Below, one piece after another: positions 44,046-53,535 of a DNA stretch of 64,000 nt. The notes under the pieces were generated by a model. That model was not told the DNA's origin. It saw nothing but the letters and a program-made list of their open reading frames with translations, and made no database searches. Numbering within the stretch: position 1 is the stretch's first letter; the number at the start of each line of letters is the position of its first letter. The position numbers and the translations under genes were made by a program. This stretch comes from Planctomycetota bacterium (GTDB lineage Bacteria > Planctomycetota > SZUA-567 > H5-PLA8), in the NCBI GenBank assembly GCA_023150555.1, contig JAKLKQ010000018.1:1-64000 (forward strand). Direction: 5' to 3'.

Positions 44046-45753
44046 GGGCTCGCTTTCGTTTCGTTCGGGTTGAGGGCTTGACGGGAATGCGCACGCTGTG
44101 GCGCGCTGCAAAGCGTATCGCTTCGGGGTAGCCGGCGTCGGCGTGCCGCACGATGCCCAGGCCGGGGTCGGTGACGAAGACGGCGCGGGCCTTCTCGGCG
44201 GCCAGCTTCGTGCCGTCCAGCACCACGTGGCAATTGGCGTGCAGGCTGTAGCCCATGCCCACGCCGCCACCGTGGTGGAAGGCCACGATGTCCGCGCCGG
44301 CGGCGGTGTTCAGCAGCGCGTTGAGCACCGGCCAGTCGGCGACGGCGTCGGACCCGTCGCGCATGCCTTCGGTCTCGCGGTTGGGGCTGGCGACGGAGCC
44401 GCAGTCGAGGTGGTCGCGGGTGACGACGATCGGCGCGCGCACCTGCTTCTTCCGCACGAGCTCGTTCATCGCTAACGCGAAGCGGTCGCGCTCGCCGTAG
44501 CCAAGCCAGCATACGCGGGCGGGCAGGCCCTGGAAGGCGACGTGCTCACGCGCGAGGCGGATCCAGCGGCAGAGCCCCGCGTTGCGCGGGAACATCTTCA
44601 GCACCAGCTCGTCGGTGCGGTGGATGTCGCGCGGATCGCCGCTCAGCGCCAGCCAGCGGAAGGGCCCGCGGCCTTCGCAGAAGAGCGGCCGCACGTACGC
44701 GGGCACGAAGCCGGGGATGCGGAAGGCTTCCTTCAGCCCCGCGTGCTGCTGCACCTGCCCGCGGATGTTGTTGCCGTAGTCGAAGGCGATCGCGCCGCGG
44801 CTCTGGAAGCCCAGCATCGCTTTCACGTGCTTCACCATGCCGGCGACCGCGAGATTGACGTATTTCTTTGGATTGTTCTTGCGGAGTTTTGCCGCGGCGG
44901 CGACGTCGTAACCAGGCGGGATGTAGCCGTTCAGCTCGTCGTGCGCGCTGGTCTGGTCGGTGACGACGTCGGGGCGGAAGCCCTTCTTCAGCAGTGCGGG
45001 CAGCACGGTGGCGGCGTTGCCCAAAAGCCCGACGCTCAGCGCCTGGCCGCAACGCCGCGCGGCCTCGCACCACGCGACGGCTTCGGTTGGCTCGCGCGTC
45101 CAGCGCTCCAGGTAGCGCGTCGCGACTCGTTTCTCGATGCGCGCGGGATCGACCTCGGCGCACAGCGCCACGCCGCCGTTCATCGTCACGGCCAGCGGCT
45201 GCGCGCCGCCCATGCCGCCCAGGCCGGCGGTCAGCACCAGCTTGCCGCGCAGCGAGGCGCCGTAATGTTTCTTCGCGAGCGCCGCGAAGGTCTCGTAGGT
45301 GCCCTGGATGATGCCCTGCGTGCCGATGTAGGCCCAGCTGCCGGCGGTCATCTGGCCGTACATCATCAGGCCGGCGGCGTCGAGTTCGCGGAAGTGCTCC
45401 CACGTGGCCCAGCGCCCGACGAGATTGCTGTTGGCGATCAGCACGCGCGGCGCGCGTTCGTGCGTCCTGAAGACGCCGGCCGGCTTGCCGCTCTGGACGA
45501 GCAGCGTCTGGTCGTTGCCGAGCCTGCGCAGTTCGGCGATCAGCGCGTCAAAGCACGTCCAGTTGCGCGCGGCGCGGCCGATGCCGCCGTATACGACCAG
45601 CGCCTTGGGGTTTTCGGCGACGTCGGGATCGAGGTTGTTGTTGAGCAGGCGCAGTGCGGCTTCCTGGCGCCAGCCCTTGCAGGAACGCTTCACGCCCGTC
45701 GGCGCGCGGCCGAATTCCCTGAGGTAGAGCCTGCTGACGGGCCCGATGGGCAT
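44038..45753 (-). CDS. hutU: Urocanate hydratase
   Basis: A 571-residue NAD-dependent enzyme converting urocanate to imidazolone propionate. Characteristic segments are [35 protein letters not shown] (NAD-binding glycine run), [18 protein letters not shown] and [16 protein letters not shown], which holds the family active-site Cys region, plus [14 protein letters not shown]. Length and segment order match HutU. First gene of the hut operon; the 114-bp space upstream is shared with the divergent transporter gene and should hold its promoter. Confidence 0.97.
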   Translation of the reverse strand: MPIGPVSRLYLREFGRAPTGVKRSCKGWRQEAALRLLNNNLDPDVAENPKALVVYGGIGRAARNWTCFDALIAELRRLGNDQTLLVQSGKPAGVFRTHERAPRVLIANSNLVGRWATWEHFRELDAAGLMMYGQMTAGSWAYIGTQGIIQGTYETFAALAKKHYGASLRGKLVLTAGLGGMGGAQPLAVTMNGGVALCAEVDPARIEKRVATRYLERWTREPTEAVAWCEAARRCGQALSVGLLGNAATVLPALLKKGFRPDVVTDQTSAHDELNGYIPPGYDVAAAAKLRKNNPKKYVNLAVAGMVKHVKAMLGFQSRGAIAFDYGNNIRGQVQQHAGLKEAFRIPGFVPAYVRPLFCEGRGPFRWLALSGDPRDIHRTDELVLKMFPRNAGLCRWIRLAREHVAFQGLPARVCWLGYGERDRFALAMNELVRKKQVRAPIVVTRDHLDCGSVASPNRETEGMRDGSDAVADWPVLNALLNTAAGADIVAFHHGGGVGMGYSLHANCHVVLDGTKLAAEKARAVFVTDPGLGIVRHADAGYPEAIRFAARHSVRIPVKPSTRTKRKRAHG

Positions 45754-45867
45754 GGCGCGCTCCCGGTGTCCACGTGCGTTTGCAGTGTAGCGATTCCGCG
45801 AAACGCCCGCAATGCGAGGGCGCCGTCTTGCGCCCGATTGTGAAGCGGGCTAAGGTGCTTTCTCTAT

Positions 45868-47109
45868 ATGAGCGACAACGCATCCGGCATCCCGTGGCTT
45901 CGCACGCGGCTGAGCGTCCTCATGTTCCTCCAGTTCGCGATCTGGGGTGCGTGGGCGCCGGTGCTTTTCAAACATCTGCTCAATCTCGGATTCGACGCCG
46001 GACAGGCTGCCACCATCATGGGCACCGGTCCGTTGGCGATCATGATCTCGCCGCTGGTTGCGGGGCAGATCGCCGACCGCTGGTTTGCGACGCAGCGCTT
46101 TCTCGCCTTTGCCTTTGCCGGCACGGCAGTCCTGCTTTGGCTGGCTTCGAAGGTAAACGCCAATATCGAATTCGGGTACATGTGGTGGCTTTGTCTGGGC
46201 TCGATGTTGCTGTTCGGCCCCACGCTGGGGCTCGCGAACGCGCTCTGCTTCCATCACCTGAAAGATCCGCGCGCCGATTTTCCGCTGATTCGCGTCTGGG
46301 GCACGGTCGGTTGGATCTTGGCAGCCTTCGCGGTCTCATGGGTGATGAGGGCGACGGGCCTGGACCTGCGCGCGTGCCTGGTGGTCGGATGCGTGGTCTC
46401 CGCGGTGCTGGCGGTGTACTGCATGACCCTGCCGCATACGCCGCCCAAGGCCGAGGCCGCGGAGAAGTTCGCGGTGGGCAAGGTGCTGGCGATGACGCGC
46501 GATTTCTCCTTCACGCTCTTCAGCTTTCTCGCCTTCGTACTGATGATCTTTGCGACGTTCTATTACTTCAAGAACGCGGAATTCTTTCCCACCTTAGGCA
46601 TCTCGGACGATTGGCTGGGACCAACCCAGTCCATCGGGCAGGCCGCGGAGATCGGCACAATGTTCGCATTGCCGGTCGTGTACAAGAAGCTGGGCTCAAA
46701 GAAGACCATCGCCCTGGGACTGTTCGCCTGGGGGCTGCGCTTCGCGATCTTCGCGCTGGGCACGCCGGCTGCGCTGGTGATCGCCGCGCAGGCGCTACAC
46801 GGTGTCTGCTTCGCCTTCGGTATCGCGGCGGCGATGATCTACTTCGAACGCATCTGCGCGCCGGACGTGCGCGGCAGCGTGCAGAGCTTCCTGGCGTGGA
46901 TCACGTACGGCTTTGGCATGTTCGTCGGCTCGCTGCTTCTGGGGCCGCTTGGCAATGCCTTCTCTCGCCCCGATCCGGCCGATGCCACCAAGATGGTCCT
47001 CGACTGGCATAAGTTCTGGGCCGTTCCGGCGGCCGGCTGCGGCGTGATCTTACTGCTCTTCCTAGTCGGCTTCCGCGCGCGCGACACGGAAAAAGACCCC
47101 GCGGCGTAG
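45868..47109 (+). CDS. MFS transporter, nucleoside:H+ symporter type
   Basis: A 413-residue inner-membrane transporter with about twelve predicted transmembrane helices. The N-terminal LRLSVLMFLQFAIWGAWAP-like opening (residues 12-30), the GPTLGLANALCFHHL and RVWGTVGWI segments and the charge pattern resemble the NupG/nucleoside:proton symporter branch of the major facilitator superfamily. Likely imports nucleosides; a nucleoside hydrolase gene lies 5 kb away, but the link is suggestive only. It is divergent from hutU. No ribosome site is visible before ATG 45868, and CTATATG overlaps the start, so the transcript may have a short leader. Confidence 0.88.
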   Translation: MSDNASGIPWLRTRLSVLMFLQFAIWGAWAPVLFKHLLNLGFDAGQAATIMGTGPLAIMISPLVAGQIADRWFATQRFLAFAFAGTAVLLWLASKVNANIEFGYMWWLCLGSMLLFGPTLGLANALCFHHLKDPRADFPLIRVWGTVGWILAAFAVSWVMRATGLDLRACLVVGCVVSAVLAVYCMTLPHTPPKAEAAEKFAVGKVLAMTRDFSFTLFSFLAFVLMIFATFYYFKNAEFFPTLGISDDWLGPTQSIGQAAEIGTMFALPVVYKKLGSKKTIALGLFAWGLRFAIFALGTPAALVIAAQALHGVCFAFGIAAAMIYFERICAPDVRGSVQSFLAWITYGFGMFVGSLLLGPLGNAFSRPDPADATKMVLDWHKFWAVPAAGCGVILLLFLVGFRARDTEKDPAA

Positions 47110-47167
47110 TCTTTCCTTCTACTTTGCCTCCTTATATAGTGTCGTCCGGCCGCCAGGAGCCCCTCTG

Positions 47168-47887
47168 ATGCCCGACGCACCCCGGACCAACGACCCGCAG
47201 GCCGCCGCGAAGCAGGCGCGCATCGTCGAGGCGCGCATGGCGCTGATGCGCCGCTTCGAGAAGAAGATGGCCGCCACGCCCGCGCGCAGCGACGAGAAGC
47301 CAATGGGCAGCGGCGCGGCCAACCGCCACGGCATGCCCAAGCTCCCGGCGGGCCAGCACGAGACGCAGGGCTGGCCGGTGCTCGACCTGGGCATCCAGCC
47401 CGCGGTGCCGGCGGCGAAATGGCAGCTCGTGGCCGACGGTGCGGTCGAGAACCCCGTCACGCTTTCGTGGAACGACTTCCTCGCGCTGGAGCAGGTCGAG
47501 GACGTCAGCGACTTCCACTGCGTCACCACGTGGTCGAAGATGGACGTCTCCTGGAAGGGCGTACGCTTTGCGGAACTGGCCGCGCTGGTGCGCCCGAAGT
47601 CCGACGCGACGCACGTCCTCTGCCACGCCTACGACGATTACGCCGTCAACCTGCCGCTCGAGGAGGCCTTGAAGCCCGACGTGTTGCTGGTGCATACGGC
47701 CGAGGGCAAGCCGCTGGCGCGCGAGCACGGCGGGCCGGTGCGCATGATCACGCCGCAGTTGTACGCATGGAAGGGCGCGAAGTGGATCCGCCGCATCGAG
47801 TTCCTTACCCGGGACGTCCTGGGCTTCTGGGAACAGCGCGGCTACAGCAACACCGCGCATCCCTGGCGCGAGGACCGCTACGCCTGA
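47168..47887 (+). CDS. Sulfite-oxidase-like molybdopterin oxidoreductase
   Basis: A 239-residue protein of the oxidoreductase molybdopterin-binding family (YuiH/MsrP type). Cofactor-domain features are DFHCVTTWSKMDVSWKG near 116-132, in which the Cys is the probable molybdenum ligand, and HGGPVRMITPQLYAWKGAKW near 198-217. There is no signal peptide, so unlike MsrP it is probably cytoplasmic. It lacks the C-terminal dimerisation domain of true sulfite oxidases. Redox partner and substrate unknown. AGGAG lies at a good distance before ATG 47168. Confidence 0.88.
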   Translation: MPDAPRTNDPQAAAKQARIVEARMALMRRFEKKMAATPARSDEKPMGSGAANRHGMPKLPAGQHETQGWPVLDLGIQPAVPAAKWQLVADGAVENPVTLSWNDFLALEQVEDVSDFHCVTTWSKMDVSWKGVRFAELAALVRPKSDATHVLCHAYDDYAVNLPLEEALKPDVLLVHTAEGKPLAREHGGPVRMITPQLYAWKGAKWIRRIEFLTRDVLGFWEQRGYSNTAHPWREDRYA

Positions 47888-47939
47888 CGCTTGTTGCGCC
47901 TGACGGTTCCGAACGGCGGTACGAGGAACGGGAAACGAG

Positions 47940-50900
47940 ATGGCCGAAACGCCGGCGCCACCTTCCAGCGGCCCCCTGCCGACTCCGCCCAACCTTCCGC
48001 TCGAGGACCTCCGCAGCGACAAGCTGCTGCGCGACGCGCCCCGCGTTTCGATCACCGGCCTTCCGGCGCCCGTCCCGTCGCTGGCGGGCATTCCGCTGCT
48101 TGCGCGCGTCGGGCGCGGCGGCATGGGCGCGGTCTACTACGGCGTGCATCCGCGCCTGGGCAAGCACGTCGCGATCAAGGTCCTGCCGTTCCATCTTGCG
48201 GACCAGCAGCCCGAACTGATCGAACGCTTCCAGCGCGAAGCCCGCTTCGCCGCGCGCGTGCGCAGTCAGCACCTGGTCGACGTCAGCGACGTCAACGAGG
48301 AGCAGGGACTGCACTACATCGTGATGGAGTACGTGCACGGCGTCAGCGCCGCGGGCTACCTGAAAGAGGTCAAGGCCGCGGAGCGCGTGGGCTTGCCCGA
48401 AAGCGAGGCGCTCGCGATCGTCATCGCCGCCACCAAGGGCCTGGCCGCCGCGCATGCCGCGGGGGTCGTGCACCGCGACGTCAAGCCTGACAACATCCTG
48501 ATTCCGCGGCGCGCCGGCGGAACGCTCGATTTCGACGCTGCGAAACTGGCCGACCTCGGCTTGGCGCGGGGCGAGGACGGCGGCGCGACGCTGACCGTCA
48601 CGCAGGCGGCGATGGGCACGCCCGGCTACATGGCACCCGAGCAGGGGATGGACGTCAAGAGCGCCGGGAAGCCTGCCGACCTCTTCGGCGTGGGCGCGAC
48701 GCTGTACGCGCTGCTGAGCGGGCGCGCGCCGTTCAAGGGCAGCTCGCCGATGCAAGTGATGATGGAGACGGCGCAGGCGCCGCATATCCCCATCGCCAGT
48801 TACCGCCAGGATCTGCAGGAAATCACGCGCTCCGTCGTGAACCGCTGCCTCGAGAAGCGCCCCGAGGACCGCTATCCGGATTCACTCGCGCTGCTGGCCG
48901 ACCTGGAACGCGCGCGCTCCGTCTGCCTGGGCCATACGCCGGCGCCTCCGACGATCAGCGAATTGGCGCCGACGATGATGAAGCCTTCGTCGCTTCCCGG
49001 GACCCAACCGATGCCGCCGGGCGCGTCAGAGGCCAGGAAACCCGGCCGAGCGCGACGGTTGAAAGCCAAGCCGGACCCGGAGAGCAAAGGCGCGGCGCCC
49101 GCGCGCGGTGCTGGCGTCGCGTTGGTCCTTGCTTTGCTGCTGTGTACGGCAGGAGGCGGCGTCTGGTGGTGGACCGTTCAGGAAGACGGGGCCGCCACGC
49201 CCGAAGGCCCCGGCGGGCGCATGATGGTGTCTCGGCCGGCGAACGGGGAGTCCGGTGGGCAGAAGACCACCGATCCAGCCGAACCCGGTGTTCAGCATGG
49301 GCAAAGTGAATCGGGCGAGCGTCCCGGTTTGAGGCCGCCTGCCGGTGCGGCGGAGGAGGGCGAGGACGATCCACGCACCGCGATTCCGCCGCCGCCGCCC
49401 GTTGCACCTGCCGAGCTTCCGGCGAAGAAGATCAGTCCAGAAGAAGCCCGGGCGACACTGAACCTGGCCATCCAAGTGGCCACCGACGCCCAGAAAAAGG
49501 AAGAATGGGAACGAGTTGTGCTTGCCCTGCAGGATCCGTTGGAGGCGCTGGGCGCAGCCGAGCACCCGCTCCGCGCGATGGCCGAAGGCATGTTGCGGCA
49601 GGCGCAGGCGAACCTCGAGCGGGAGCGGCAGTTCGAACGGAAACTGGCAGAGGCCTCGAAGTTGTTCTTGGAAGGGAAGCATGCCCTGGCCGAGGCCGCG
49701 TACGCGGCCGCGTTGGAGGCGTGGCCCGACGTGCCCGCCGAACGCAAGCGCCTCGTTGAGGAAGGTCTGGCGAAGAACCAGGCGGCCCAGAAGATCGGAG
49801 CACTGGCTGCGGCGAAACACGCGATGGAGGACGCACTGAAGGACGTAAGTAAGGACGAGCAGGGCACGTACCGCAACGCGCCGCTGGCGCTGCGCAACCG
49901 CATCCTCGACGCAGCGCTGGATGTGCTGGCGCTTGACCCGAACGATGCCAGAGCCGAGGACATTCGTGACGCGGCCACCGGTCTCCGTATGTTGCTTGTC
50001 GACACAGGGCATTGGGACGCGACCGTTTCCGATTTCGGGAATTGGTCCAACACGCTACTCGAACGTCCCCTGCACCGGATCCTGGAAGTTCCAGGAGCAT
50101 GGATGTCCTTTCAGGGCGCCGCTAAGAGTATCAAGTTGTGGAGGCGGTGGGAGGGCGAAGCTGGCTGGAAGGTACGGTTCGACGGCCCGGTGATGCGCTT
50201 GGAGGTTGCGGAGAAGGCCATCGGAGACGATCTGTTGCTGTTTGCCGACCCTTCATCGGTTGCGGGTATCGACGCCACCGGCGAAGAAGGGCGCAAAGCA
50301 TTGCTGGCGCTGCCAAAGGGGACCAAGCTGTATTCTGCGGGCGTGGCGAACCTCGAGGACCCGGCGATCGTCGAGGCGCTGAGGAACGCACGGGTCGAAG
50401 CGTTGACCGTGTCGGACGGCGGTGACTTGGCATCCCTCTGGCGGCTGCCGACCGTGCGCCTGTTGGATTTGGGTGGCGAAGTCAAGAGCCTGGCGCCGAT
50501 GGCATCCCTTCAGAATCTGGAAGCGTTCTACTTCAGATGCAGGGCACTCGAGGGGGAGGAGACCCTGTCTCAGTTGCCTAACCTGAAAGACATCGCAATT
50601 TTGCACTACAAAACCAAGGAAATTGGGTTTCTGAGAAACCTCCGCTCGTTGCGATCCTTGGTATTCTCTCGTCTCATCAAAACGGAAATCATGGCGGATC
50701 TGACGGGTTTGACGAATCTCGAGTCACTCTCTGTCGGCTATTTGACCGACAGTGATTTGGGCGTGAATCTAGAAGCCACCTCCCAGGTGCTGGGCCGATT
50801 GCGCCGCCTGCGCTGTTACGGCGGCGGCGCGAAGCATCAAGATTTTCCGAAGCTGGCTCCGCACCTGATCGGGTTGAAATGGTCATACGCAGAGGCGAGC

Positions 50901-52271
50901 GAATTTGCCTCCATGGCCGGACTGCGGGGGTTATCCACGCTTGCCCTGCAAAATTGTGAGAATGCGAAAGACTTTTCCGCCCTTGGCGCGCTGCGGCACC
51001 TTCGCTACCTGAGCGTTAGCCGTAACCCTCAGTTGGAATCGCTGGCCTTCGTGGAAAACTTGCCGAAGCTGCGCTATCTGTCGGTGCTCGGCTGCAAGGT
51101 GCTTGCGGACCTGAAACCCATTCGCGGGCTGCGCGAAATCGAGTCGCTGGTCCTCGAGCACTGTCCGTTGATCGCGGACTTGGAGCCGCTCCTGGGCCTT
51201 ACCCGCCTCCGCGCGCTGTACTTTAACGGTTGCTCAAGGGTGAAAGTCGAGGAATTGTTCAAGGTCCTTGGCCGGAGTTCCGCGGATCAAGGGCGTTATC
51301 TGCGGGTGATCAGCTTGCCGCAGGTGGTAGGCGAGAAGGAACTCGAGATGCTGGCCAACAGCTGGAACTTCAGCTCGCCGGGGACGCTGGTGTTGCAGGA
51401 CATGCCGAACCTGACGCGACTGGACGCCTTGGTCTCCGGCCCGAAGTACATACACGTGAACAACTGCTTGGGCATCAAAACGCTGGACCTCTCGGCGCTC
51501 GCTGCCACGAACGAGATCTTCCTTTTCGCCTGCACGCAACTTCAGTCGCTGGCGGTGGACGAAAAGAAAGCGAAGACGCTGCGCCTGGAGTCCCTGCGTA
51601 TTCACGGATGCCGCCAACTGAAGGACATCGAATGCCTGAAACATGCATCTTCGCTGCGCAACCTGGAGCTGGACGAATGCCTCAGCCTGGCCAGCGAACA
51701 GATAATTGCCGTCGCGAAGGCGCTGCCGAGGTGCCGGGTGATGGTCGGCAATTTGAGCAGCATGGAAGAGAAGTTCGAGGCAAAACTGATGTTGTCCGAA
51801 GCCAACCGATTGCGGCACGAAGCAAGGATCGTCTTCGGCGCTGTAGATAATCCGCGTATCAACGAATTGTATCGCGGCGCCGCTGAATTGGGGCTTGCCG
51901 AAGCGCAGTATCTCCTGGGCGAGGATCTGACCAGGACTAAGAGGGACGAGAAGCAGAAGGCCGAAGGCGTGGCGCTCATGCACAAGGCCGCCAGCCAGGG
52001 CCATCTTGATGCGATGGAGCATCTGGGCCGATTGTACGCTGACGGGCAGGGCGTCGTGAAGGATGCATCCAAAGCGGTGGAATGGTACCGCAGGGCGGCC
52101 GTCGCAGGCCATACGCTTGCCCAGTATTCCCTGGGGATGATGTATTTGGATGGCAATGGCGTGGCCAAGGACCGGGCGCTTGCAGTGAAGTACTTCCGAG
52201 ATGCAGCGGCTAAGGATTACCTGCCCGCCATTGACCGGCTGAAGGAACTGGGCGTCTCCGAAAAGCCCTGA
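47940..52271 (+). CDS. Membrane Ser/Thr protein kinase with leucine-rich and Sel1 repeats
   Basis: A 1443-residue receptor-like kinase. The kinase domain spans about 50-330: glycine loop GRGGMGAVYYG, Lys80 in VAIK, HRDVKPDN with Asp180, DLG at 205-207 in place of DFG (common in bacteria) and GTPGYMAPEQ. One transmembrane helix lies at about 390-412, after basic residues, so everything beyond is outside. The ectodomain begins with a helical TPR-like part (about 470-620), continues with leucine-rich-type repeats (about 835-1270) with diverse Cys-bearing loops, and ends in Sel1 repeats (about 1315-1440; AQYSLGMMYLDGNGVAKD). The architecture suggests binding of an external ligand coupled to cytoplasmic phosphorylation. 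Confidence 0.95.
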   Translation: MAETPAPPSSGPLPTPPNLPLEDLRSDKLLRDAPRVSITGLPAPVPSLAGIPLLARVGRGGMGAVYYGVHPRLGKHVAIKVLPFHLADQQPELIERFQREARFAARVRSQHLVDVSDVNEEQGLHYIVMEYVHGVSAAGYLKEVKAAERVGLPESEALAIVIAATKGLAAAHAAGVVHRDVKPDNILIPRRAGGTLDFDAAKLADLGLARGEDGGATLTVTQAAMGTPGYMAPEQGMDVKSAGKPADLFGVGATLYALLSGRAPFKGSSPMQVMMETAQAPHIPIASYRQDLQEITRSVVNRCLEKRPEDRYPDSLALLADLERARSVCLGHTPAPPTISELAPTMMKPSSLPGTQPMPPGASEARKPGRARRLKAKPDPESKGAAPARGAGVALVLALLLCTAGGGVWWWTVQEDGAATPEGPGGRMMVSRPANGESGGQKTTDPAEPGVQHGQSESGERPGLRPPAGAAEEGEDDPRTAIPPPPPVAPAELPAKKISPEEARATLNLAIQVATDAQKKEEWERVVLALQDPLEALGAAEHPLRAMAEGMLRQAQANLERERQFERKLAEASKLFLEGKHALAEAAYAAALEAWPDVPAERKRLVEEGLAKNQAAQKIGALAAAKHAMEDALKDVSKDEQGTYRNAPLALRNRILDAALDVLALDPNDARAEDIRDAATGLRMLLVDTGHWDATVSDFGNWSNTLLERPLHRILEVPGAWMSFQGAAKSIKLWRRWEGEAGWKVRFDGPVMRLEVAEKAIGDDLLLFADPSSVAGIDATGEEGRKALLALPKGTKLYSAGVANLEDPAIVEALRNARVEALTVSDGGDLASLWRLPTVRLLDLGGEVKSLAPMASLQNLEAFYFRCRALEGEETLSQLPNLKDIAILHYKTKEIGFLRNLRSLRSLVFSRLIKTEIMADLTGLTNLESLSVGYLTDSDLGVNLEATSQVLGRLRRLRCYGGGAKHQDFPKLAPHLIGLKWSYAEASEFASMAGLRGLSTLALQNCENAKDFSALGALRHLRYLSVSRNPQLESLAFVENLPKLRYLSVLGCKVLADLKPIRGLREIESLVLEHCPLIADLEPLLGLTRLRALYFNGCSRVKVEELFKVLGRSSADQGRYLRVISLPQVVGEKELEMLANSWNFSSPGTLVLQDMPNLTRLDALVSGPKYIHVNNCLGIKTLDLSALAATNEIFLFACTQLQSLAVDEKKAKTLRLESLRIHGCRQLKDIECLKHASSLRNLELDECLSLASEQIIAVAKALPRCRVMVGNLSSMEEKFEAKLMLSEANRLRHEARIVFGAVDNPRINELYRGAAELGLAEAQYLLGEDLTRTKRDEKQKAEGVALMHKAASQGHLDAMEHLGRLYADGQGVVKDASKAVEWYRRAAVAGHTLAQYSLGMMYLDGNGVAKDRALAVKYFRDAAAKDYLPAIDRLKELGVSEKP

Positions 52272-52275
52272 CGCC

Positions 52276-53199
52276 TCACTGCCCCGCCACCGTACCGAAG
52301 TAGTGCTCGAAGAACGCCGCCGGGTTCACGTCCACGGCGATCTCGTGCGGCGTGGCTTCGCTGCCGGTGGACCAGTGCGTCATGCCCGCGACGCGGTCGC
52401 TCTTCAGCTCCACGCCCACCTGGCCCGCCATCCATTCGCACAGGCCGGGCTCGAAGATCGCCGCCGCGGCGAGCGGGTCGTGAAAGGTCACCTGCTCGGC
52501 CTTGTGCGCCCAGACTTCCGTCATCGCCGAGACCACCGCGAGCGGCCCTCCGATCTGCGCGAACTTCGCGACGCACTCGGGCGCCGGCATCCGGCAGCGG
52601 ACGGTCACGTCGAGGCCGATCGAGCGGTGCGGCTTGGCCGGCGCGCGGTAGACCGCCGCGGTGGCGATCGGGTCGCACTTCGCGTTCCATTCCACCGGCT
52701 TCACGCCGGGCGTGCGCGTGGTGAAACTCCCGCACATCAGCACCAGGCGCTTGAGTAGCCGCGGGATCTCCGGATCGAGTGTGAAGAGCAGGGCCAGGTT
52801 CGTCATCGGGCCGATCGCCAGCAGCGTGATTTCGTCCGGCCGCGCGCGGATCTGCTCGCGCAGAAATCCCACCGCCGCGTTGGACTCGAAGGACTCCGCC
52901 GCGGCGTGGTCGAAGCGCGGCAGCACCGCGTCCTGCGGGCAGCGCGGCTGCACTTCGTCGATCAGAATCCCGTTGCTCTGCCCGGCGCGCACCGGGACTT
53001 CGCCGCGGCCCGCGGCGCGGCAGACGGCGCTGGCCAGCGCGGCGCGCTGCTTGACTGGGCCGCTGACCGTCGTCACGCCCAGCAGTTCGCAGCGCGGCTG
53101 CCGCAGCAGGTACGCCAGGCAGACGGCGTCGTCGATGTCGGATCCGATATCGGTGTCGAGCAGCACCGCTTCGCGGGGGCTCGTGGTCTGGGCGGGCAT
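52276..53199 (-). CDS. Inosine/uridine-preferring nucleoside hydrolase
   Basis: A 307-residue calcium-dependent N-ribohydrolase that splits nucleosides into base and ribose. The hallmark Asp cluster is VLLDTDIGSDIDDAVCL near 12-28. LLAIGPMTNLALLF near 125-138 and a catalytic region with FHDPLAAAAIFEP near 237-249 follow the family layout. There is no signal peptide. It is convergent with the kinase gene (4-bp gap) and preceded by AAGGAG. The MFS nucleoside-type transporter at 45.9 kb could supply its substrate. Confidence 0.93.
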   Translation of the reverse strand: MPAQTTSPREAVLLDTDIGSDIDDAVCLAYLLRQPRCELLGVTTVSGPVKQRAALASAVCRAAGRGEVPVRAGQSNGILIDEVQPRCPQDAVLPRFDHAAAESFESNAAVGFLREQIRARPDEITLLAIGPMTNLALLFTLDPEIPRLLKRLVLMCGSFTTRTPGVKPVEWNAKCDPIATAAVYRAPAKPHRSIGLDVTVRCRMPAPECVAKFAQIGGPLAVVSAMTEVWAHKAEQVTFHDPLAAAAIFEPGLCEWMAGQVGVELKSDRVAGMTHWSTGSEATPHEIAVDVNPAAFFEHYFGTVAGQ

Positions 53200-53535
53200 G
53201 GCCGGCTCCTTACCGGGGAATCACGTGTGCAACCTTGTAAATAGGATAGCTGCCGGCGGGGGCAGGGGACCAGGGACGCCGCGCCGAATCTACAGCACGA
53301 AGCTACGGATCTCGCGCGCCCGTACGCGTCATAAGTCCTTTATTTGCATTGAGTAATACGAAAACTTTCGGCTTGACTTGAGGCCTTCCGGCCCCGACTA
53401 TGGTGGGGCCTTTAGCTGCACCCAGAGGGTCTCGGTCCTTCCCGTCCAGGGAGGCTACACCCTCAATGCCATTTGCACATGTGAACCTTCGGGTTCGGGC
53501 CGATTCCCAAGCCTTCGGAACCGGAATTGCCGGCG
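53200..53535. other. Divergent intergenic region before the cyclase gene
   Basis: This space separates minus-strand nucleoside hydrolase from plus-strand squalene-hopene cyclase. TTGACT at 53373-53378 is a good -35 candidate; GACTAT (17-bp spacing) or TATGGT (20-bp spacing) at 53396-53404 could be the -10 box. A GGCCTTCCGGCC-type hairpin lies between them. No gene is visible. Confidence 0.4.
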
